Assembly: GCA_043772865.1 (NCBI GenBank)
Contig: JAYVFU010000278.1
Location: 1 to 21,925 of the forward strand
Source of the DNA: JACMMS01 sp043772865
Lineage (GTDB): Bacteria; Pseudomonadota; Gammaproteobacteria; Burkholderiales; Methylophilaceae
DNA length: 21,925 nucleotides
Direction: 5' to 3'
Part shown: piece after piece, positions 17,624-21,925 of the stretch
Layout: each line of letters opens with the position of its first letter
Position numbering within the stretch: the stretch's first letter is position 1
Translations under genes and position numbers: made by a program
The notes under the pieces: generated by a model
What the model saw: the letters and a program-made list of their open reading frames with translations, nothing else
What the model was told of the DNA's origin: nothing
Databases searched by the model: none

Positions 17624-18076
17624 CTAGCAAATAGAAAGGTATGGCGGGGCTTGCGGCGGGTTAGCACGAAATTCAACGTGCTGAGAGTTTGGTGAAGTGT
17701 AACTTGGTTGGAGTTGGTAAGTATTAAGCTCGGCTACAAATAGCGCATTAGTTGAAGTTGGTGGTGCGAGAACATCCATATGGCTGGCACAATATGGGCA
17801 ATGCTCAAGATGCATGGCTACATTAGCGGGTAATGATTGCGGCTCCTTAATATTGAAGGTGGTCAGTTGTTGATTGCCTTGGGTCGTAGCAATTTGCAGC
17901 GTGACTTTTTTAACATTGTTTAAACCGTTATTACCACTGCTTGAACATATTTGCTGAAAAAATTGTGGGTTAGCATGCGCACTAAGTGCATAAGACACGG
18001 TTGGTGCAAGCGTAGCAAACATTATCAACAGCAAGCTGAATTTGCTAATAATTAAATGAAGTTTGCGTGAAAACAT
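17624..18076 (-). CDS. DUF2946 family protein, exported, probable copper-locus protein
   Basis: A 150-residue protein of the DUF2946 family: hydrophobic N-terminal segment (about 11-30, ending VSYA), then QQICSSSG (Cys44), a His-Cys motif EHCPYCASHM (Cys93, Cys96, His92, His99), and a Pro-rich tail ending ANPPQAPPYLSIC. The HCPxC signature with the upstream CssSG is what defines the family. From memory, these genes often stand beside TonB-dependent copper receptors in proteobacteria, and the His/Cys/Met-bearing motif suits Cu(I). The molecular function is unknown. The ATG at 18074-18076 has no Shine-Dalgarno; a promoter places the transcript start at or next to the ATG. It is the first gene of the four-gene unit reaching 12794. 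Confidence 0.82.
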   Translation of the reverse strand: MFSRKLHLIISKFSLLLIMFATLAPTVSYALSAHANPQFFQQICSSSGNNGLNNVKKVTLQIATTQGNQQLTTFNIKEPQSLPANVAMHLEHCPYCASHMDVLAPPTSTNALFVAELNTYQLQPSYTSPNSQHVEFRANPPQAPPYLSIC

Positions 18077-18082
18077 GACTGG

Positions 18083-18111
18083 ATTGTAGTTTAATTAAGT
18101 AGGCACATCAA
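18083..18111 (-). promoter_or_regulatory. Sigma70-type promoter of the DUF2946-TonB operon, predicted leaderless
   Basis: On the - strand TTGATG (18106-18111) is followed by exactly 17 nt and TACAAT (18083-18088). Six more nt lead to the ATG at 18076, the usual distance to a transcription start, and no Shine-Dalgarno is present, so the mRNA probably begins at the start codon. No terminator separates this promoter from the oxidase genes upstream, so read-through from there is also possible. Confidence 0.6.
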
Positions 18112-18120
18112 TAAAACAGT

Positions 18121-18252
18121 TTATTTTAAGCCAATCAAGTGCATAAATAAGCGCAACAAATACGCTACTAATCCCAGCGCCAGCACGCTACCTAACCAGA
18201 TTAAGACTAGCCAGCAAACGCGTTTAAACCATAACTTAACGCTTGTTTTCAT
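18121..18252 (-). CDS. DUF2474-like small membrane protein of the bd oxidase operon
   Basis: A 43-residue frame, MKTSVKLWFKRVCWLV at its start and LLRLFMHLIGLK at its end, with a basic N-terminus and one membrane span (about 14-36). The pattern KRxxWLVLIW then SVLALGLVAYLLRLFM matches DUF2474 proteins, which are encoded after cyanide-insensitive bd oxidase genes and are thought to be small accessory subunits analogous to CydX. The ATG (18250-18252) is 14 nt after the cydB stop, and the gene ends 44 nt before the DUF2946 start. Such genes are easily missed because of their size. Confidence 0.8.
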   Translation of the reverse strand: MKTSVKLWFKRVCWLVLIWLGSVLALGLVAYLLRLFMHLIGLK

Positions 18253-18266
18253 GTTGAAACATCACA

Positions 18267-19319
18267 TTAATGATAGCCGTCTTCAGCGCGCACTTTACCG
18301 CGAAATACGTAATAAGCAAAACCTGTGTAAGCTAAAATCATCGGAATAATCGCCAGCATACCCCAAAGTATAAAAATCTGGCTTTCACGCGGGGCGGCGG
18401 CATCCCAAATGCTGATAGAGGGCGGAATAATATTGGGCCACAGGCTAATCCCTAATCCAACGTATCCTAAAAAAATAATTAAAAGCGCATATAAAAACGG
18501 CATTACATCTCGCGTTTTAATCACATTAACAGCATGCTCGCCGCTACTTTCTAGCGTGATTTTTTTGAGGGCCTTACTGAATAACACCATGGTTACAGCG
18601 ACTAATAAAGGCACAGGTGAAAACCAAAATAGGTTAGGCAAAGTAAACCAGCGCGTAGCGATTGCTGGGTGGGTTAAAGGTGTCCATACACTAATCACAG
18701 CAATTACCGCTAAAATAATCAGCACTAACGGTTGCGCTAAATCGAGCATACGCTTTTGCAGCTCGCCCTCAGTTTTCCAAATCAGCCAGCAACAGCCTAA
18801 TAGCGCATAGGCCGCCACCACACCCAAGCCTGTAAAGATGGGAAACGGCGTCAGCCAATCAAACGCACCACCTGTAAATACCCGACCAGAAGTTTTAATG
18901 CCATCAATATAGGCACCTAAGGTTACGCCTTGAAAAAATGCGGCAACGGTAGAGCCGCCAATAAAGGCTTTATCCCAAATGTGGCGCTCGTGGTCATCCA
19001 CTTTAAATCGAAATTCAAAGGCCACACCGCGAAAAATCAAACCCAACAACATAAAAATCAGCGGTAAATACATGGCACTTAAAATCACTGAATATGCCAT
19101 AGGAAAAGCCGCTAGCAAGCCTGCACCGCCCAACACTAGCCAAGTTTCATTGCCATCCCACACCGGTGCAACTGTGTTCATCATCACATCGCGATGTTCA
19201 GATTTAGGCACTAAGGGATAAAGCAAGCCTATGCCTAAGTCAAAACCATCCATAATTACATACATCATCACACCAAAAAAGATGATCACTGCCCATACAA
19301 AAGTAATGTCGATGTGCAT
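18267..19319 (-). CDS. cydB: Cytochrome bd quinol oxidase subunit II (CioB-type)
   Basis: Integral membrane partner of subunit I in the copper-free quinol oxidase that reduces oxygen to water. The family motifs MDGFDLGIGLLYP (23-35) and WDGNETWLVLGG (54-65) are present near the N-terminus, and about eight or nine hydrophobic segments follow. Length 350 is a little shorter than E. coli CydB (379). The ATG lies one base after the cydA stop, so the two are translationally coupled. Followed at 14 nt by the DUF2474-like gene. Confidence 0.95.
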   Translation of the reverse strand: MHIDITFVWAVIIFFGVMMYVIMDGFDLGIGLLYPLVPKSEHRDVMMNTVAPVWDGNETWLVLGGAGLLAAFPMAYSVILSAMYLPLIFMLLGLIFRGVAFEFRFKVDDHERHIWDKAFIGGSTVAAFFQGVTLGAYIDGIKTSGRVFTGGAFDWLTPFPIFTGLGVVAAYALLGCCWLIWKTEGELQKRMLDLAQPLVLIILAVIAVISVWTPLTHPAIATRWFTLPNLFWFSPVPLLVAVTMVLFSKALKKITLESSGEHAVNVIKTRDVMPFLYALLIIFLGYVGLGISLWPNIIPPSISIWDAAAPRESQIFILWGMLAIIPMILAYTGFAYYVFRGKVRAEDGYH

Positions 19320-19320
19320 A

Positions 19321-20781
19321 TTAAATATCAGCCTTTTCTGTCGCTATTGACATGGGGCGCATAGGTTGCATGATCTGACCAAATCCACCCACACCGCTAT
19401 CGTCACCTACGGTTAAATCACCTTCATGTGCCACGGGCCCTTTGCGGATTAAGCGCAATACATAGCCCACGCCTAAGCCAAACACAAACAAATACACCAC
19501 AATGAACAAGGCCAGTGAAATGGCTAAGGTAGATACGCTATGTGGCGATACGCCATCTGCCGTGCGCATCACGCCATAAACTATCCATGGTTGACGACCA
19601 ATTTCTGTGGTCATCCAGCCTGCTAAAATAGCGATTAACCCTGCTGGCCCCATAAAAGTAGTGGCGTATAAAAATAACCGCTTTTGATACATTTTTTTAC
19701 GTAAGCGCAACCAACCGCTCCATAAACCCAAACCTAACATCGCCATGCCTAAGCCCACCATGATGCGGAAAGTCCAAAATATGATGGTGGCGTTGGGTCT
19801 ATCTTGTGGTGCAAATTCTTTAAGCCCTTTAATTTCACCAGCCCAGGTGTGCGTTAAGATTAAGCTAGAGACATGTGGGATTTCAATCGCATAGCGATTC
19901 ATTTCACTTTTCATATCGGGCAAGCCAAACAACACCAGCGGCATGCCCTCGCCTGCTGGTTTTTTCTCCCAATGCCCTTCCATGGCCGCCACTTTGGCTG
20001 GTTGATGCTCTAAGGTATTTAAACCGTGCATATCACCAAACATAATTTGTAGCGGCGCTACTAACAATAACATCCACATACTCATAGAAAGCATGGTACG
20101 AACCGCAGGGGTATCTTTATTAAATAACAATTGCCAAGCGGCGGAAGCTCCAACAAACAAAGCCGTTGCTAAAAATGCAGCGGTTGCCATATGTAATAAT
20201 CGATACGGGAAAGACGGATTAAAAATAATCGCCCACCAATCACTTGGTATCAAAATACCATTAACTAAAGCATAGCCTTGTGGCGTTTGCATCCAGCTAT
20301 TAGAAGCAATAATCCACGTCATGGAGATAAGTGTACCGACTGCCACCATACAGGTAGCAAAAAAGTGTAAGCCACGTCCCACACGGTTCCAGCCAAACAT
20401 CATCACACCTAAAAAACCAGCTTCTAAAAAGAAAGCGGTGAGTACTTCGTAGGCGAGTAAGGGACCTGTAATACCACCCGCAAACGTTGAAAAACCGCCC
20501 CAGTTTGTGCCAAACTCATAAGACATCACCAAACCAGAAACCACACCCATACCAAAAGTAACACCAAATACTTTTAACCAAAAGTGATATAAATCTTTGT
20601 AAACTTGTTTACCTGTTTTTAGCCAAAAGCCCTCTAATACTGCAAGGTAACTTGCAAGGCCAATACTAATGCTAGGAAAAACAATGTGAAACGCGATGGT
20701 AAAGCCGAATTGAATACGGGCGAGTTCTAAGGCGGTAAAACCTAATATTGTTGTATCAGTTGATAACATACTTAGTGACAT
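19321..20781 (-). CDS. cydA: Cytochrome bd quinol oxidase subunit I, cyanide-insensitive (CioA) type
   Basis: Haem-binding subunit. His32 (AFHIVFPS) corresponds to the b595 ligand, His197 (RLLHMATA) and Met341 (FRIMVGLG) to the b558 ligands, Glu112 and Glu120 (YEVLTAFFLEAG) to the haem d-site glutamates. The quinol-loop residues Lys263 and Glu268 (QPAKVAAMEGHW) and GRQPWIVYGVMRTADGVS (395-412) are intact. The Q-loop lacks the long insertion of E. coli CydA and total length is 486, which with DUF2474 marks the CioA group. A TTG 63 nt upstream is possible, but the ATG at 20779-20781 has AAGGAG (20792-20797, 10 nt away) and gives a normal N-terminus. Cytochrome bd needs no copper, notable given the neighbouring operon. 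Confidence 0.94.
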   Translation of the reverse strand: MSLSMLSTDTTILGFTALELARIQFGFTIAFHIVFPSISIGLASYLAVLEGFWLKTGKQVYKDLYHFWLKVFGVTFGMGVVSGLVMSYEFGTNWGGFSTFAGGITGPLLAYEVLTAFFLEAGFLGVMMFGWNRVGRGLHFFATCMVAVGTLISMTWIIASNSWMQTPQGYALVNGILIPSDWWAIIFNPSFPYRLLHMATAAFLATALFVGASAAWQLLFNKDTPAVRTMLSMSMWMLLLVAPLQIMFGDMHGLNTLEHQPAKVAAMEGHWEKKPAGEGMPLVLFGLPDMKSEMNRYAIEIPHVSSLILTHTWAGEIKGLKEFAPQDRPNATIIFWTFRIMVGLGMAMLGLGLWSGWLRLRKKMYQKRLFLYATTFMGPAGLIAILAGWMTTEIGRQPWIVYGVMRTADGVSPHSVSTLAISLALFIVVYLFVFGLGVGYVLRLIRKGPVAHEGDLTVGDDSGVGGFGQIMQPMRPMSIATEKADI

Positions 20782-20821
20782 ACTTTTACTACTCCTTATA
20801 TCTTCTCCGCTCATTGGGAGA

Positions 20822-20837
20822 ATACTCTTTTGAGTAT
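20822..20837 (-). other. Hairpin in the predicted 5' leader of cydA
   Basis: ATACTC and GAGTAT flank a TTTT loop, a 6-bp stem that can extend by two pairs with a bulge. It lies about 40 nt upstream of the cydA ATG and downstream of the predicted promoter, so it would be in the leader RNA. It could alternatively be an operator. Confidence 0.3.
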
Positions 20838-20861
20838 CTAACAATTATTTATCTACTATTT

Positions 20862-20890
20862 AAGATAATTGGTAAGTCAGCTAGTTCCAA
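20862..20890 (-). promoter_or_regulatory. Candidate promoter of the cydAB operon
   Basis: On the - strand TTGGAA (20885-20890), 17 nt, then TATCTT (20862-20867); each hexamer matches the consensus at four of six positions. It would give a leader of about 75 nt. I did not find a convincing FNR/Anr box beside it. Confidence 0.4.
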
Positions 20891-20967
20891 ACTAAAAAAT
20901 ATTAAGCGTTTTAATTTTAACAATATTATCTATTGATTTTTTAATCGCTAAACGTTCAATTAAAGGT

Positions 20968-20994
20968 ATTTTAAAGGCATAAATCCTTTAAAAT
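20968..20994. promoter_or_regulatory. Perfect 10-bp inverted repeat upstream of the DUF808 gene
   Basis: ATTTTAAAGG (20968-20977), loop CATAAAT, CCTTTAAAAT (20985-20994), ending 26 nt before the DUF808 ATG in the 239-nt gap shared with cydA. No T-run follows, so an operator or leader hairpin is more likely than a terminator. Confidence 0.4.
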
Positions 20995-21020
20995 TGTGTG
21001 ACTTTACTCAAGGAATTAAC

Positions 21021-21925
21021 ATGGCAGGCAGTTTTTTTGCACTATTTGATGATATCGCTACCATTTTAGACGATGTAGCAGCAATGACCAAGGTTGCCGC
21101 CACTAAAACTGCGGGGGTATTAGGCGATGATTTAGCACTTAATGCCCAGCAGGTTAATGGCGTACGTGCTGAACGCGAATTGCCAGTGGTGTGGGCGGTT
21201 GCAAAGGGTTCGCTACTGAACAAACTTATTTTAGTGCCCTCGGCTTTAGCCATTAGCTACTTCGCTAATTGGGCCATTATTCCGCTACTAATGCTTGGTG
21301 GTGCCTATTTATGTTTTGAGGGCTTTGAGAAATTAGCACATCAGTTTTTGCATGCAAAAAAAGATGATAAAACTCATGATACAACGTTAGAGCAAGCGCT
21401 GGATAACCCTGAAATTGATATGGTAGCTTTTGAAAAAGATAAAATAAATGGCGCAATTCGTACCGATTTTATTTTATCGGCAGAGATTATTGTCATTGCA
21501 CTAGGTACTGTTGCCACGGCAACTTTTACTCAACAAATGGTAGTAGTTTCCACCATCGCCCTCACCATGACCGTGGGGGTTTACGGGATTGTGGCAGGCA
21601 TTGTTAAGTTGGATGACGCGGGGTTACATTGGATGAAAAAATCTGGCGCAGGTTTTTTCAGGAAAGTTCAACGTGCTATCGGCGCAAAGTTACTGGGTGT
21701 CGCCCCCTATTTAATGCGCGCTTTGTCTGTAATCGGCACCGCCGCCATGTTTATGGTCGGCGGCGGCATATTGGCGCATGGCGTTGATTATTTACATCAT
21801 AATATTGAGCATATTGCAGAAGTTATTAGCAACACACCGCTAGTTGGGGGCGTATTAGCGGTATTAACGCCGATGTTGCTGAACGCATTAGTGGGGGTGC
21901 TAGCAGGGGCAATGGTGTTATTACT
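21021..21925 (+). CDS. DUF808 family membrane protein (YedI-like), truncated by window end
   Basis: Inner-membrane protein of unknown function. The frame opens MAGSFFALFDDIATILDDVA, continues MTKVAATKTAGVLGDDLALN and ERELPVVWAVAKGS, and carries several hydrophobic segments (about 75-100, 150-200, 235-265, 280-301), all typical of DUF808/YedI. A ribosome site AAGGA (21010-21014) sits 6 nt before the ATG. 301 codons are visible without a stop; the family is about 300-320 residues, so only a short tail is missing. It is divergent from cydA. Confidence 0.9.
   Translation, partial: MAGSFFALFDDIATILDDVAAMTKVAATKTAGVLGDDLALNAQQVNGVRAERELPVVWAVAKGSLLNKLILVPSALAISYFANWAIIPLLMLGGAYLCFEGFEKLAHQFLHAKKDDKTHDTTLEQALDNPEIDMVAFEKDKINGAIRTDFILSAEIIVIALGTVATATFTQQMVVVSTIALTMTVGVYGIVAGIVKLDDAGLHWMKKSGAGFFRKVQRAIGAKLLGVAPYLMRALSVIGTAAMFMVGGGILAHGVDYLHHNIEHIAEVISNTPLVGGVLAVLTPMLLNALVGVLAGAMVLL

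Noticed and set aside
20931..20948. FNR/Anr-like site near TTGATTTTTTAATC upstream of cydA
   Set aside because: Only one half matches TTGAT; the second half does not give ATCAA at the required spacing.

Overview
The window looks like chromosomal DNA from a Gram-negative betaproteobacterium of moderate-to-low GC. A Methylophilaceae (Methylotenera-like) origin is my best guess, from the style of the proteins only; no rRNA or other phylogenetic marker is present. Evidence for a double membrane is direct: an outer-membrane phospholipase, a TonB-dependent receptor, a second beta-barrel protein and PBP4. I see no phage, transposon, CRISPR array, tRNA or rRNA.

Layout. 1-132 is the tail of an unidentified gene, followed by an aldo/keto reductase (tas) and outer-membrane phospholipase A (pldA), all on the + strand. 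Convergent to them lie rlhA (23S rRNA hydroxylation, U32 family) and, just downstream of it, a DedA-family gene broken by a frameshift and a nonsense codon. Divergent from rlhA is a + strand run: bioA and dacB (overlapping ATGA), then an FKBP prolyl isomerase, an OsmC-like protein and a VOC protein packed with 1-8 nt overlaps. From 9664 to 12737 is a small polyamine locus: agmatinase (speB, TTG start with a strong Shine-Dalgarno) and a PotF-like binding protein with a frameshift on the - strand, and a divergent LysR regulator whose last residues are out of frame.

The most interesting region is 12794-20781, about 8 kb of co-directional - strand genes. It starts with a cyanide-insensitive-type cytochrome bd oxidase (cydA/cioA, cydB/cioB) and a 43-residue DUF2474-like microprotein. 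Directly behind is a good sigma70-type promoter whose predicted start coincides with the ATG of a DUF2946 protein, then a Cys-bearing beta-barrel protein, a TonB-dependent receptor (two frameshifts within 20 bp) and a periplasmic BNR/Asp-box protein with CxCC and His-rich motifs. I infer a metal, probably copper, acquisition system next to a copper-free oxidase, a pairing that would make sense under copper starvation. The window ends inside a DUF808 (YedI-like) membrane protein gene.

Four genes (dedA-like, potF, the LysR gene, the TonB receptor gene) carry at least five single-base indels; those that can be placed lie in or beside short A/T homopolymers. The large housekeeping genes are intact. 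Genome decay, phase variation and assembly error all remain possible.
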